Shown: positions 33,003 to 43,249, counted from the stretch's first letter. The stretch: DNA of 64,000 nucleotides from an uncultured Porphyromonadaceae bacterium (GCA_905198125.1 CAJKBH010000014.1:7266-71265); one strand, 5' to 3'. Program-made: numbers and translations. The notes: generated by a model from the sequence alone, not told the origin.

Positions 33003-34407
33003 AGATCGTTTAAAGGCCGTAAAGCCCACGCGCTGGCTGCGGTTCGGCATCGCAAGCGCCATATACATCCTGTGGGTGGTGCTGATGGGCAATCCCTGGC
33101 TGCTGTTCGGCTGGCTGCTCATCATCGACATCTATATCACGGCCTTCATCCCCTGGGGATGGTGGAAAAACAAGAAGGGCCTCACACGCACCGTCATGGC
33201 GTGGGTGGACGCGATAGTCTACGCACTGGTGCTGATTTACTTCATATTCGGGTTCATAGGCCAGCAGTACGAGATACCGTCATCGAGCCTCGAGAAATCG
33301 CTGCTCGTAGGCGACCGCCTGTGGGTGGACAAGACCGTCTACGGCTCGCGCGTGCCGCAGACCCCGCTGCATTTCCCGTTAGCACAGCACACCCTGCCGC
33401 TGGTCAACACCAAGAGCTACATCGAGAAGCCTCAGCTGAAGTATCACCGTATGCCCGGGTTCCGCTCTATAGAGCGCGGCGACATCGTGGTGTTCAACTA
33501 TCCGCAGGGCGACACCGTGGCGCTCAAGATTCAGAATCCCGATTATTACCAGATATGCAACGAGTTGATCAAGAACGGCATTAAGGATCCGAAGGCATAC
33601 ATACAGCAGAATCCGGAGAAGTTCGGCGAACTGGTGTGGCGTCCCGTAGACCGCCGCGAGAACTATGTGAAGCGCACCATCGGACTCCCCGGCGAGCGTA
33701 TACGCATAGTGAACGACACTATCCTGATCAACGGCAAGGCCATAGCCGAGCCTGAAAACGTGCAGTACAACTACCTTATACCGGTCAACGGACCCATAGC
33801 CGCACAGAAATGGATGGACCTTGGCGTTCGCGTCGAGGACTTCGACCAGGCTCCGATACAGGACCAGATGACGGGCCGGTATTACTACGACCTCCCTCTG
33901 ACCAAGGCCATGAAAGCCCGGGTGGAGAAATGGCCCGAGGTTGCCGGACAGCTTATATCCGAAAGCGAATCGGGACTTCTGGACTTAGGCGGTGTGTTCC
34001 CCTACAACGGAACCTACAACTGGCAGCGCAACAACATGGGCGAGATATGGATTCCTAAACGTGGATCCACACTCCATCTTACTCCGGCCAACTATGCCAT
34101 ATACGAGCGCGCCATCCGCACATACGAGGGCAATGACCTGCAGATGAAGGACGGCAAAATCTACATCAACGGCAAGCCTCAGGACTACTATACGTTCAAG
34201 ATGGACTATTACTGGATGATGGGCGACAACCGCGACCGCAGCGCCGACTCGCGTTACTGGGGCTTCGTCCCCGAGGATCATGTGGTAGGCTCGCCTGTGC
34301 TAATCATCATCTCGATGGACAAGGACCGCAAACTGACCGACGGCAAGATAAGATGGAACCGCATGTTCCGCAACCCGAATCCGGACAAGAAGGACGGCAA
34401 ATGGTGA
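32989..34407 (+). CDS. lepB: Signal peptidase I, long Bacteroidetes type
   Basis: A 472-residue membrane protease with two or three N-terminal membrane segments and the catalytic domain outside. The catalytic serine lies in PSSSLEKSLLVGD (about 102-114), the general-base lysine in ENYVKRTIGLPGE (about 225), and box E as MGDNRDRSADSRYWG near the C-terminus. The insertion between Ser and Lys boxes makes it about 200 residues longer than minimal LepB, as in other Bacteroidetes. It overlaps the WbqC-like gene by 7 bp. Confidence 0.94.
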   Translation: MTSIKDRLKAVKPTRWLRFGIASAIYILWVVLMGNPWLLFGWLLIIDIYITAFIPWGWWKNKKGLTRTVMAWVDAIVYALVLIYFIFGFIGQQYEIPSSSLEKSLLVGDRLWVDKTVYGSRVPQTPLHFPLAQHTLPLVNTKSYIEKPQLKYHRMPGFRSIERGDIVVFNYPQGDTVALKIQNPDYYQICNELIKNGIKDPKAYIQQNPEKFGELVWRPVDRRENYVKRTIGLPGERIRIVNDTILINGKAIAEPENVQYNYLIPVNGPIAAQKWMDLGVRVEDFDQAPIQDQMTGRYYYDLPLTKAMKARVEKWPEVAGQLISESESGLLDLGGVFPYNGTYNWQRNNMGEIWIPKRGSTLHLTPANYAIYERAIRTYEGNDLQMKDGKIYINGKPQDYYTFKMDYYWMMGDNRDRSADSRYWGFVPEDHVVGSPVLIIISMDKDRKLTDGKIRWNRMFRNPNPDKKDGKW

Positions 34408-34973
34408 TACCGCCGTTTGCGGCGTCTGCCGGCTGGTACGTCCGCTGGCTTGCGGCGCGTCTTGACGGCGCCTCGGATGCCGAAGCCATCCGCACGGCGT
34501 GTGATGACCCGGACTTCGACCCGAAGTCGCTGAGACGCACCCGCATGGCCGACGGCGACAACGTGACGCTGCTGTCCGTGCCTGTGGCCAAAGGTCCCGG
34601 CATGGTCCTGTCCGGCCACGGCAACTGGCCCCACGTGCACCTCGGCACCCTCAACGCCATATATGGGCGCACGCCATATTTCCCGCATCTGTTCGATCCT
34701 CTGACCGCTCTATACCATAACACGCCCGGGACACTCCCCGAACTGAACCGGGCCATGCACGACCTCGTATCGAATTGGATCGATACCGAGGCCGCGGCTA
34801 TGGCCGCCACCGCTATTGCCGGCGACCGGAATTCGGAATTAATTGCTTATTGCGCTGACATTGAAACAAAAGTTAACTATTCCGTTTCAATTTTAGACGT
34901 GATTTTCCGTTTTGGTAAAGACACATTGTTCGTCCTGATGAACGGATGGATCAAAAGCCGAAACAATAAATGA
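34401..34973 (+). CDS. WbqC-like family protein
   Basis: A 190-residue protein starting MVIPPFAASAGWYVRWL. WbqC-like proteins (PF08889) are found beside lepB in many Bacteroidetes; some homologues sit in O-antigen loci, but biochemical function is unclear. The ATG at 34401 overlaps the lepB stop; an upstream start lies entirely within lepB and is less likely. It overlaps the next gene by 4 bp. Confidence 0.78.
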   Translation: MVIPPFAASAGWYVRWLAARLDGASDAEAIRTACDDPDFDPKSLRRTRMADGDNVTLLSVPVAKGPGMVLSGHGNWPHVHLGTLNAIYGRTPYFPHLFDPLTALYHNTPGTLPELNRAMHDLVSNWIDTEAAAMAATAIAGDRNSELIAYCADIETKVNYSVSILDVIFRFGKDTLFVLMNGWIKSRNNK

Positions 34974-35641
34974 AAACGCTGCGCCACAGACATACATCCT
35001 ACAACCTGTCGCGGCTGCCGCTCATCATAGCGGCGGCTGTGGTGGCATTTGTGTGTCTCGTCGGCTCCGCTCCCTGCCGCGCCGACGAAGTGCCCGACTT
35101 GGAGCTGAAGGTAAAGGCCTACCGCGGATTCACGCACATAGTGGACGAATACGGCGACACCTGCCGCCTCACCTACATCCGCGACGTATACGTGTTCCCG
35201 CCCCTGAAATTCAAGAACAAGAAGCAGGAACAATTCTACTGGCGCACCGTGCGCGACGTGCGCAAGACCCTACCCTACGCCAAATTGGCATTCGCCACGC
35301 TGTGCGAGACATACGAATACATCCAGACCATCCCCGACAAGAAGGAGCGCGAACGTCACCTCAAGACTCTGGAGCACGACATATTCGAGCAGTACAAGCC
35401 TGTGGTGAAGCACATGACCAAGAACCAGGGCAAGGTGTTGCTGAAGCTGATAAACCGCGAGACCGACCAGACGTCGTATGGCATAGTCAAGGCATTCTTG
35501 GGCAGCTTCCGGGCCGGATTCTGGCAGACATTCGGCCGCTTCTTCGGCATGAACCTGCGTTCGGGCTTCAATCCGAAAAAGAACAAGGACGACGCCATGA
35601 TCGAGCGCATCGCCCTGCTGATAGAACAGGGAGCGCTATGA
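34970..35641 (+). CDS. DUF4294 protein, exported
   Basis: A 223-residue protein with an N-terminal membrane/signal segment (about 15-38) and a helical domain matching DUF4294 (YIRDVYVFPPLKFKNKKQEQ, YWRTVRDVRKTLPYAK). No enzymatic motif is visible. Conserved in Bacteroidetes next to lepB/WbqC genes. Overlaps neighbours by 4 bp on both sides. Confidence 0.78.
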   Translation: MKTLRHRHTSYNLSRLPLIIAAAVVAFVCLVGSAPCRADEVPDLELKVKAYRGFTHIVDEYGDTCRLTYIRDVYVFPPLKFKNKKQEQFYWRTVRDVRKTLPYAKLAFATLCETYEYIQTIPDKKERERHLKTLEHDIFEQYKPVVKHMTKNQGKVLLKLINRETDQTSYGIVKAFLGSFRAGFWQTFGRFFGMNLRSGFNPKKNKDDAMIERIALLIEQGAL

Positions 35642-36603
35642 GTATGCGGTTCAGGACGGAAATAGAAACCAGAAGGAGCGATATAGCGCTGGCGGCGTAC
35701 AGGCCGGTGCTGAGCGCGGGGAGTTGCTTCGCCGAGAACATGGCGGTGCGGATGCGGCAGTGCCTCTGGCCCGCGTCGTTCCCGTTCGGAATGCTGTACA
35801 ATCCGGCATCCATAGCCATGGTGTTGCGGCTGATGCTTCTTACCGACCCGGCTACGGCCATGCGGCAGTTCGAGGACACTATGTTCGAGGCCGGAGGCAG
35901 ATGGCGCTCATGGATGTTCGATTCACGCCTCACCTCCGATTCACGGCAGGGACTTGCCGATGCTTTCGCACGTCTGCGGCTTGATGTGAGCCGTACCATG
36001 ACCTTATGCGACACAATCCTGGTCACATTCGGCACGGCATGGTGCTATGCCCTGGCAAGCAACGACATGACCGTGGCGAACTGCCACAAGCAGCCGGCCG
36101 CGCTGTTCCGCCGTTATCGCCTCGACCCTGACGAAATCACCGGCCTGTGGATTCCGTTAATCCGTGAATTGAGCGCCCGGTATCCGGGACTTCGCTTCAT
36201 ATTCACCGTCAGCCCTGTCAGGCATCTCAAAGATGGATTCCACGAAAACACACTCTCCAAAGCCACGCTGCATCTTGCCGTGGACCGGATATGCTCACAG
36301 ACCGAAAACACACGCTATTTCCCGGCGTTCGAACTTGTGACGGACGACCTGCGCGACTACCGTTTCTATGCCTCCGACATGGCGCATCCGTCGGAGATGG
36401 CCGTGGAATATGTGTGGCAGCATTTCTGCGACACGTACATGAGCCCGGAGACACGTCAGGCGATAGCCCGCGGAGAGAAAATACAGAAGCGTCTGTCGCA
36501 TCGTCCCATGTCGGGCGCACCCGATCCGGAATTCACGGCCGAGACCGAACGCCTCTTAGACGAATTCAGACGCGATTTCCCGCAATTACTCCTTCCGCAA
36601 TGA
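35638..36603 (+). CDS. GSCFA-domain protein
   Basis: A 321-residue protein with the eponymous GSCFAENM motif at about residues 28-35, a nucleophile elbow as in SGNH/GDSL-like hydrolases; later blocks FTVSPVRHLKDGF and a C-terminal DMAHPSE fit an Asp/His pair. The family is related to esterases but substrates are not established. Starts at the ATG overlapping the previous stop; a second ATG is two codons in. Confidence 0.85.
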   Translation: MSMRFRTEIETRRSDIALAAYRPVLSAGSCFAENMAVRMRQCLWPASFPFGMLYNPASIAMVLRLMLLTDPATAMRQFEDTMFEAGGRWRSWMFDSRLTSDSRQGLADAFARLRLDVSRTMTLCDTILVTFGTAWCYALASNDMTVANCHKQPAALFRRYRLDPDEITGLWIPLIRELSARYPGLRFIFTVSPVRHLKDGFHENTLSKATLHLAVDRICSQTENTRYFPAFELVTDDLRDYRFYASDMAHPSEMAVEYVWQHFCDTYMSPETRQAIARGEKIQKRLSHRPMSGAPDPEFTAETERLLDEFRRDFPQLLLPQ

Positions 36604-37484
36604 GATTCCCATCAATTACCCTTCTGATTGCCGCCATAACGCTTTATATCGCGTCCTGTCGCGCCGACAGTTACAGCGAATACATAACCCTGTACAGCGA
36701 CATGGCCGTGGAGCAACAGGAGCTGCACGGCATCCCGGCCTCCATCACTCTGGCACAAGGCCTGCTGGAGAGTGCCGCAGGACGTTCCACACTCGCCGTG
36801 AAAGGCAACAATCATTTCGGTATCAAGTGCCACAGCTCGTGGACCGGCGACACGCTGATACGCAGCGACGACCGTCCCGACGACTGCTTCCGCGCATACC
36901 CCGACGTACGGCAGTCGTTCGACGACCATTCCCGGTTCCTGTTGCGCTCGCGCTATGCCTCGCTCTTTAAGCTCGACCCGCTGGATTATGCCTCCTGGGC
37001 GCGAGAGCTGAGACGCTGCGGCTACGCCACCGACCCCAACTACGCCTCGCGCCTGATAGCCATCATCGAGCGTTACGCCCTCTATCTGTACGACACGCCC
37101 GAAGGCAGGAAGGCCGACGAGGACGCCGCGTTCATCCAGGCGTCGCTAATCTCCACGCATCCCGTGAGACGTGCGCGCGGGCTGCACTACGTCATCGCCG
37201 CGCCCGGCGACACGTACACCACGATAGCCCGGGAATTCAAGCTTGACGAAAAGAATCTTCGTGAATTCAACGACGCCGGACGCCACGACAAGATCAAGGA
37301 CTGGGAGGAAGTGTACCTCGAGTCCAAGCTTGACGACGCCCCGAAGCACATCGACAAAGCCGTGATAGGCGAGCGCGAGTCGATGCACTCCATCGCCCAG
37401 CGCTACGGCATGAAACTGTCGCGCCTCAAGGCCCTGAACCCCGGCGTCCGCGACAAAGCCGGCGCCACCCTCCGCCTCCGGTAG
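36600..37484 (+). CDS. Glucosaminidase-domain lipoprotein with two LysM motifs
   Basis: A 294-residue predicted peptidoglycan hydrolase. The signal peptide ends in a lipobox (IASC, cysteine 20). Residues about 27-165 form a glucosaminidase domain (GH73-like) with the catalytic glutamate in GLLESAAGRST; two LysM repeats follow (HYVIAAPGDTYTTIA and ERESMHSIAQRYGM). The ATG at 36600 overlaps the GSCFA stop (ATGA). The open frame extends 300 bp upstream but that part is out of phase inside GSCFA. Its last 59 bp overlap the oppositely oriented RND gene. Confidence 0.85.
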   Translation: MRFPSITLLIAAITLYIASCRADSYSEYITLYSDMAVEQQELHGIPASITLAQGLLESAAGRSTLAVKGNNHFGIKCHSSWTGDTLIRSDDRPDDCFRAYPDVRQSFDDHSRFLLRSRYASLFKLDPLDYASWARELRRCGYATDPNYASRLIAIIERYALYLYDTPEGRKADEDAAFIQASLISTHPVRRARGLHYVIAAPGDTYTTIAREFKLDEKNLREFNDAGRHDKIKDWEEVYLESKLDDAPKHIDKAVIGERESMHSIAQRYGMKLSRLKALNPGVRDKAGATLRLR

Positions 37485-40400
37485 TGGGAGGAGTGGGAGT
37501 ATTGGGATTAGACTTACGGCGGAGCTTCTCGGAGAGGGTCTGCATGAAGGCCCAGAAGTTGGGGACGAAAAGGGTGCCGATGAAGGCGTTCATGGCCATG
37601 CCGAACACGACAGCCGCGCCAAGGGCCTTGCGGCTGCCGGCCCCGGGACCGGTGGCGAACAGCATCGGCATCACGCCGAACACAAACGCCAAGGCGGTCA
37701 TCATGATGGGGCGGAACCGTATCTGTCCGGCTTCCTGTGCGGCCTGGATTATAGGCACTCCCTTCTTGCGGTAGTCCATGGCGAATTCCACAATCAGAAT
37801 GGCGTTCTTGGCGGCCATACCCAACAGCAGGATCAGTCCGATCTGCGTGTAGATGCTGATGCTCTGGTCCATGCATATACATCCGAACACGGTGCCCAGC
37901 ACGGCCACAGGCATGGCCAGCACCACCGCTATAGGATCGCTCCAGCTTTCATACTGGGCCGCCAGCACCAGTATGGTCATGATGATGGCGAAGATGAACA
38001 CTACGTTCACCGTCAGGCCAGACTGCGTCTCCTGATATGCCTCGCCGGTCCAGGCGTAGCTGTAGTTCTTTCCCAATTTGTCGTGCACCATCTGCTCCAT
38101 TGCCTTGATGCCCTCGGACGAGCTTACGCCCTTGGCCGGCGTGGCGGTCACTCCGGCGGTGGTGTACATGTTGTATCGGTTCACGGACGACACGCCCATC
38201 ATCGGCTCGATGGTGGTGAACGACGAGAAAGGCACCATCTCGCCCTGCGCGTTGGCCACACTGAGGTGCATCACGTCGTCGATGTTGGCGCGTGCGCTGC
38301 CGGCTCCCTTCATCACGACCTGGAAACTGCGGCCGAATTCGTCGAAGTCGTTGATATATCCCTGTCCCATGAACGAGGACAGCGTGTTGTAGATGGATTC
38401 CAGCGATATGCCCATCAGTTCGGCGCGGTCGCGGTCGAACTTGAGCCTGTACTGCGGCGTGGAGCCCTGGAAGGTAGTCGTGATGGACGCGATCTTGGGA
38501 TTATCGGCCGCTGCGGCCTGCAGCGTCTTTACCGCCTCCTCAAGCGCTTCGGTGCCGAGGCTGGATATGTCCAGAATCTGCATCTCCAGGCCCGACGACA
38601 TGCCGAGGCCCTGGATGGCGGGTGGATTCACCGAGAACGACACGGCTTCCTGGTATTTTGACGTGATGGCGTTGACGCGCTCTATTATCGAGTTGATGTT
38701 TCCCTCCTTACCCTTGCGCTCGCTCCACGGTTTCAGCTGAATCATGAATGAAGCGCCGTTCGAGCCGGAGCCGCCGAAGAAGGACTGGCCGGCCATGGAA
38801 ATGATATATTCCGCTTCGGGCACTTTCTCCTGAATCTCGCGCTCCATGGCGTCCACCACTTTCTGTGTCCTTTCAAGCGAGGCACCCGGCGGGAGCTGTA
38901 TGCTGGTCATGAAGTGACCCATATCCTCGGCCGGTATATAACTCGTGGGCCACTTTATAAAGCCCCAGAAAGCCACTATTGTAATGGCAAGATACACAAG
39001 CATGGCCACCTTGTCATGCTTCAGCATCTTGCCGATACTGCGCGCGTAGAGTGCTTCGAACCACGCCCAGAAGCGGTTGAACCATCGGTAGACGATGAAT
39101 TTCGATTCCTTCGGCGGCTCCAGGAACAGGGCGCATAGCGCTGGAGTAAGCGTCAGGGCGTTGAATCCGGAAAATGCCGTGGATATGGCTATGGTGAGGG
39201 CGAACTGCTTGTAAAGCTGTCCCGTGATGCCGCTCACGAACGCCGTGGGCACGAACACCGACATAAGCACCAGCACCTCGCCGATGACCGGGCCGGTCAG
39301 TTCCTGCATGGCCTGCCGGGCCGCCTGTTCCCGGGTCAGCTTGCCTTGGGCCAGCAACCTCATGCAGTCCTCCACCACCACGATGGCGTCGTCCACCACG
39401 ATGGCTATGGCCAGCACCAGACCGAACAGCGTGAGGGTATTGATGGTGAAGCCCATCAGCTTCATAACGGCGAACGTGGCTATCAGCGACACCGGAATGG
39501 TGATCATCGGAATGATGACCGCGCGCCAGTTCTGCAGGAAGATCATGATGACCAGCATCACGATCAGCGTGGTCTCCAGGAACGTTACCAGTACCTCGTC
39601 GATGGACTTATGCACGAAGTCGGTGGAGTTCATCACCACGTTGTAGTGCACTCCGTCGGGGAAATACTGCGACAGGCGGTCCAGCTCCTTGATGGCGCCG
39701 TCGGCCACCTCCAGCGCGTTGGCGCCCGGCAGCTGCGATATGCCCATCAGGGCCGTCTCCTGACCGTTTACCTTGGTGACAGTGGAATATGAGCTGCTGC
39801 CCAGTTCCACGCGGGCTATGTCCTTAAGCCGGAGCAGGCCGCCGTCGGCTGAACGAAGCACTATGTCCTCGAACTGGCTGACGTCCGACAGACGCCCCTG
39901 GACCGACAGCGTGTAGCTGAACTCGTCGTTGCCCGACAGGGGAGCCTCGCCGACCGAACCGGCCGACACCTCCATGTTCTGCGCCGACACAGCGGCCCGC
40001 ACGTCGGCCGGAGTCACGCCGCGTGCCCGCATCTTGGCCGGATCCAGCCATAGCCGCATGGAGTACTCGCCGGCACCGAACGCACCGACATCACCCACGC
40101 CCTTGACGCGCGACAGCGGGTCGACCAGATGCAGCTGGGCGTAGTTGGTGAGATACAGCGCGTCATATTCCTTCGGGTTGTCGCTTTCGAGGGTCACGAA
40201 CAGCACGTTGTTGCTGCTGCGCTTGCTCACGGTGACCCCCTGTTCCACCACTGCCTCGGGCAGCTGCGCCTGAACCTGCGACACCTGATTCTGTATGTCG
40301 ATGGCAGCCTGGTCCACGTCCGTTCCGTTCTCGAACGTCACCGTCAGGCTATACGATCCGTCGTCGCCCGAAGTGGACGACATATACATCATACCCTCCA

Positions 40401-40617
40401 CGCCGTTTACCTGCTGTTCCACCGGAACGCCGATGGCCTGGGCCACCGTAGTGGCCGACGCGCCGGGATAGTTGGCCATGACCATAACGGTCGGAGGCGT
40501 GATGTCGGGATACTGTGCGATCGGCAGGGTGTACATGCACAGCAGACCGGCCAGTACCATCAGTATGGCTATGACCGTGGCGAATATAGGCCGCTTTATG
40601 AAGAAGTCACTGAACAT
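37426..40617 (-). CDS. RND efflux pump inner-membrane permease (AcrB/MexB type)
   Basis: A 1,063-residue HAE-1-type proton-driven multidrug transporter. It has the RND layout of twelve membrane segments with two large periplasmic loops; N-terminus MFSDFFIKRPIFATVIAILM, the proton-relay region GLVLAIAIVVDDAIVVVED near residue 400, and a second half starting around GYINDFDEFGR. The final 25 residues after EKLRRKSNPNTP are Pro/Gly/Arg-rich and encoded in the stretch antisense to the LysM gene. It follows the adaptor gene by 13 bp and is last in the tripartite operon. Substrates cannot be told from sequence. Confidence 0.94.
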   Translation of the reverse strand: MFSDFFIKRPIFATVIAILMVLAGLLCMYTLPIAQYPDITPPTVMVMANYPGASATTVAQAIGVPVEQQVNGVEGMMYMSSTSGDDGSYSLTVTFENGTDVDQAAIDIQNQVSQVQAQLPEAVVEQGVTVSKRSSNNVLFVTLESDNPKEYDALYLTNYAQLHLVDPLSRVKGVGDVGAFGAGEYSMRLWLDPAKMRARGVTPADVRAAVSAQNMEVSAGSVGEAPLSGNDEFSYTLSVQGRLSDVSQFEDIVLRSADGGLLRLKDIARVELGSSSYSTVTKVNGQETALMGISQLPGANALEVADGAIKELDRLSQYFPDGVHYNVVMNSTDFVHKSIDEVLVTFLETTLIVMLVIMIFLQNWRAVIIPMITIPVSLIATFAVMKLMGFTINTLTLFGLVLAIAIVVDDAIVVVEDCMRLLAQGKLTREQAARQAMQELTGPVIGEVLVLMSVFVPTAFVSGITGQLYKQFALTIAISTAFSGFNALTLTPALCALFLEPPKESKFIVYRWFNRFWAWFEALYARSIGKMLKHDKVAMLVYLAITIVAFWGFIKWPTSYIPAEDMGHFMTSIQLPPGASLERTQKVVDAMEREIQEKVPEAEYIISMAGQSFFGGSGSNGASFMIQLKPWSERKGKEGNINSIIERVNAITSKYQEAVSFSVNPPAIQGLGMSSGLEMQILDISSLGTEALEEAVKTLQAAAADNPKIASITTTFQGSTPQYRLKFDRDRAELMGISLESIYNTLSSFMGQGYINDFDEFGRSFQVVMKGAGSARANIDDVMHLSVANAQGEMVPFSSFTTIEPMMGVSSVNRYNMYTTAGVTATPAKGVSSSEGIKAMEQMVHDKLGKNYSYAWTGEAYQETQSGLTVNVVFIFAIIMTILVLAAQYESWSDPIAVVLAMPVAVLGTVFGCICMDQSISIYTQIGLILLLGMAAKNAILIVEFAMDYRKKGVPIIQAAQEAGQIRFRPIMMTALAFVFGVMPMLFATGPGAGSRKALGAAVVFGMAMNAFIGTLFVPNFWAFMQTLSEKLRRKSNPNTPTPPTTGGGGWRRLCRGRRGSGP

Positions 40618-40630
40618 GGCTCACCTCGTT

Positions 40631-41806
40631 TTATTTTGCCTGTACTTTGCTTTGCTTCGTCGCGCCCTGCACCACAGGACGCACCTTCTCGCCGTTGCGC
40701 ACCGTCAGCAATGCCTGGGTCACATAGCGGTCACCCGGCTTGATTCCGCTGTTGATGATGCGCAGCGTGTCGCGGAACAGCTCGCCCGTCTGCACGGGAG
40801 TGTACACCACCTTGTCGCTGTCGTTGACCACATACAGATAGCTTCCGCGCTGGTCGCGTCCGATGGACGCGTCGCGCACCAGCACCGCATGAGGCTCCAC
40901 GCCGTAGGGCAAATCGACGGTGACATACATGCCGTCTTTCAGCAGCTTGTCCTTGTTTGTCACCGTTCCCTCCAGAGTCAGCGTACCGGTAGCCGCATCC
41001 ACGGCCGGAGAAGTATAATAGAGATCGGCAGTGAAGGCGACGGGCAGATCGGGGGTGAAGCGCAACGGTACGGCCGTGTAGAGAGGGCCCTTGCCCTCGG
41101 CGGTATTGACCGACATGAGACGGTACTGCGCCTCCTCGATGTCGAACACCGCCTTCATCTGCCGGTCGTCGTAGATCGAAGCGAGTTTAACGGGCTGTGC
41201 CGCACCGGCCACATAATTGCCGGCCGTCACCACAGGAGTCGTTATCAGGCCCGAAACCGGCGCCGTGACGGTGCAATAACCCAAGTTGGTGCGTGCGGTG
41301 CGCAGAGCCGCCTCGTAATTGCGGATGGAGGCCTCGGCGCTCTCCATGCTGCTCTTGGCCTGCAGCAGTTCCATCTCGGACACGGCATCCGACTCAATGG
41401 CCTTCTTCATGGCCTCGTACTGGCGCGAGGAATAGTCGTACTGCGCACGGGCCGTTGAGAGTCCTGCCGACGCCTGGTTCACCGCATCGCGGTATTTGGT
41501 GGATTCGATGGTAAAGAGCACCTGGCCCTTCGATACATAGCTGCCCTCCTTGTAGTTCACGCTGAGGATGCGGCCGTTGACCAGCGCCATCACATCGGCC
41601 GAACTGACCGAACGGATATAGCCGGGATAGGTCTTGTGCAGCACTACGGAATCCTGCACGGGATAGGCCACATTTATTTCCGGAACCTCCGCGGTCTCCT
41701 TCTTCTCCTTGCGGCAACCGCAGAAGGCTATCAGCAACGTCAGCGCCAGGGGCACCAGTATCAGGTCCTTTAATTCCAATTTATATGTGAGTCTGCGTGT
41801 TTTCAT
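40631..41806 (-). CDS. RND efflux periplasmic adaptor (membrane fusion protein)
   Basis: A 391-residue AcrA-like adaptor, lipid-anchored: the signal peptide ends LIAFCGCRK, giving a lipobox cysteine. Beta-barrel, lipoyl-like and alpha-hairpin regions are recognisable (VNYKEGSYVSKGQVLFTI, a coiled coil at about 105-165, then GLITTPVVTAGNYV). It bridges the permease and the TolC-like channel. 54 bp after the outer-membrane gene, 13 bp before the permease. Confidence 0.93.
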   Translation of the reverse strand: MKTRRLTYKLELKDLILVPLALTLLIAFCGCRKEKKETAEVPEINVAYPVQDSVVLHKTYPGYIRSVSSADVMALVNGRILSVNYKEGSYVSKGQVLFTIESTKYRDAVNQASAGLSTARAQYDYSSRQYEAMKKAIESDAVSEMELLQAKSSMESAEASIRNYEAALRTARTNLGYCTVTAPVSGLITTPVVTAGNYVAGAAQPVKLASIYDDRQMKAVFDIEEAQYRLMSVNTAEGKGPLYTAVPLRFTPDLPVAFTADLYYTSPAVDAATGTLTLEGTVTNKDKLLKDGMYVTVDLPYGVEPHAVLVRDASIGRDQRGSYLYVVNDSDKVVYTPVQTGELFRDTLRIINSGIKPGDRYVTQALLTVRNGEKVRPVVQGATKQSKVQAK

Positions 41807-41860
41807 AATATCGGGGGGCTAAACTGTCTTATCTTCTAACTCATCACTTGTCACTATCAC

Positions 41861-43249
41861 CTACACCGGTCCTGCCGTGCACTGATATATCCGGATGGCG
41901 GAATTCAGCGCCGATGCACGGGTCTGCAGCAATGTGTTCTGATACTCCAGAAGGCTTACCAGCGAGTTCATCACGTCAGTAAATGGCGCCAGGCCGCGTT
42001 TGTAACGGTCAACGGAGAGATCGAGCGACTCGCGGGCCTGCTCGTTCACCTTGCGTATCAGGTCTATCCGTTCCAGGTCGCTGCGGTAGGTCTGCAGCGC
42101 GTCGTCGGTCTCGATCACAGCGTTCATCACCGTCTGGTTGTAGCTGTCTATGCCGAGCTGCATCTGCTCCCTGGCCTCGGCCACGCGGTATTTGCGGGCC
42201 AGACCCTCGAAAATGGTCCAGCTGAGTTGCGGGGCGATGCTGTAAGTGAAACTCTTGTCTGTGAACATGTCGCGCAGGTCGTGCGCCTGGGTGCCTATGC
42301 TTCCGGCCAGCGACAGTGTGGGCAGGAAATCCTTCTTTGCCACCCCGAGTTGCGCGGCATATTCCGCCACCAGCATCTCGGCCTGCAATATGTCGGGACG
42401 GCGGCGCAACAGGTCGGCCGGCACGCCGATGTCTGTCATTACGAACGGATTGGGGAGCTTGGCCGGTTTGTCAAGAAGATAGGCGAGCTTTTCGGGATAG
42501 CAGCCCACCAACATGGCCAGCGAATTGAGGGCGGCTGTTTTCTGCTGCCGCAGCGAGGGGAGCGTGGCCTGGGTGGAATAGAGCACCGTGAGCGACTGCG
42601 CCACGTCGAGTTTTGAGACAAGTCCGCATTCATGGCGTGTCTCGGTGATGGAATGTATCTTGGTCTGAGTCTCGATCTGCTGTTCGGCGACCTGAATCTG
42701 ACCCTCGGCCAGCAGCAGGTTCATATAGGCCGTGGCTATGTTTGCAGCCAGCGACACCATGGCGGCGTCATATTCGGCCTTGGTGGCGCGGTAAGCCGCC
42801 TTCCCGGCCTTGGACTGCGCTGCCACACGACCGAACACGTCGATTTCCCAATTGAAATTAAGACCTAAGGAGAAATAGGACATCGTCGCCGGTTTTCCGA
42901 GAGGAGAGGTGTCGCCCGACGAACGGTCGCGGTTCCAGCCGGCGGAAAGGCCAAGCTGAGGATACCACCCTGACTGAGCGGCACGCCAGGCGTTGCGGCT
43001 CATCTCGATGCGGCGCATGGCCTGACGCAGGTCAAGGGAATTCTCCATTCCCTGATCGATCAGGGCGGTTAGCTGCGGGTCGCCGAAGTTCTCCCACCAG
43101 CGGCGGTCGGCTTCGGCGCTGGCCGTCACCTGCGGTTCGTATGTCCATTCGGCGGGCAACGGAACGGCCGGCTCGGGCGTCTGTGCCCGGAGCCGGGGTG
43201 CTCCTGCAGCTACGGATATCACCGCAAGTGTAACTATCAACCTTTTCAT
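41861..43249 (-). CDS. TolC/OprM-like outer-membrane efflux channel
   Basis: A 462-residue outer membrane factor of the NodT family. A signal peptide (about 22 residues) precedes two OEP repeats with long helices (ADRRWWENFGDPQLTALID, then NIATAYMNLLLAEGQI and RYKRGLAPFTDVMNS). First gene of the efflux operon. No cysteine lipobox is obvious at the processing site. No TetR-type repressor gene lies beside it. Confidence 0.92.
   Translation of the reverse strand: MKRLIVTLAVISVAAGAPRLRAQTPEPAVPLPAEWTYEPQVTASAEADRRWWENFGDPQLTALIDQGMENSLDLRQAMRRIEMSRNAWRAAQSGWYPQLGLSAGWNRDRSSGDTSPLGKPATMSYFSLGLNFNWEIDVFGRVAAQSKAGKAAYRATKAEYDAAMVSLAANIATAYMNLLLAEGQIQVAEQQIETQTKIHSITETRHECGLVSKLDVAQSLTVLYSTQATLPSLRQQKTAALNSLAMLVGCYPEKLAYLLDKPAKLPNPFVMTDIGVPADLLRRRPDILQAEMLVAEYAAQLGVAKKDFLPTLSLAGSIGTQAHDLRDMFTDKSFTYSIAPQLSWTIFEGLARKYRVAEAREQMQLGIDSYNQTVMNAVIETDDALQTYRSDLERIDLIRKVNEQARESLDLSVDRYKRGLAPFTDVMNSLVSLLEYQNTLLQTRASALNSAIRIYQCTAGPV

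Noticed and set aside
36291..36599. N-terminal extension of the glucosaminidase frame
   Set aside because: It overlaps the GSCFA gene in another phase; the ATG at 36600 gives a proper lipoprotein signal peptide.
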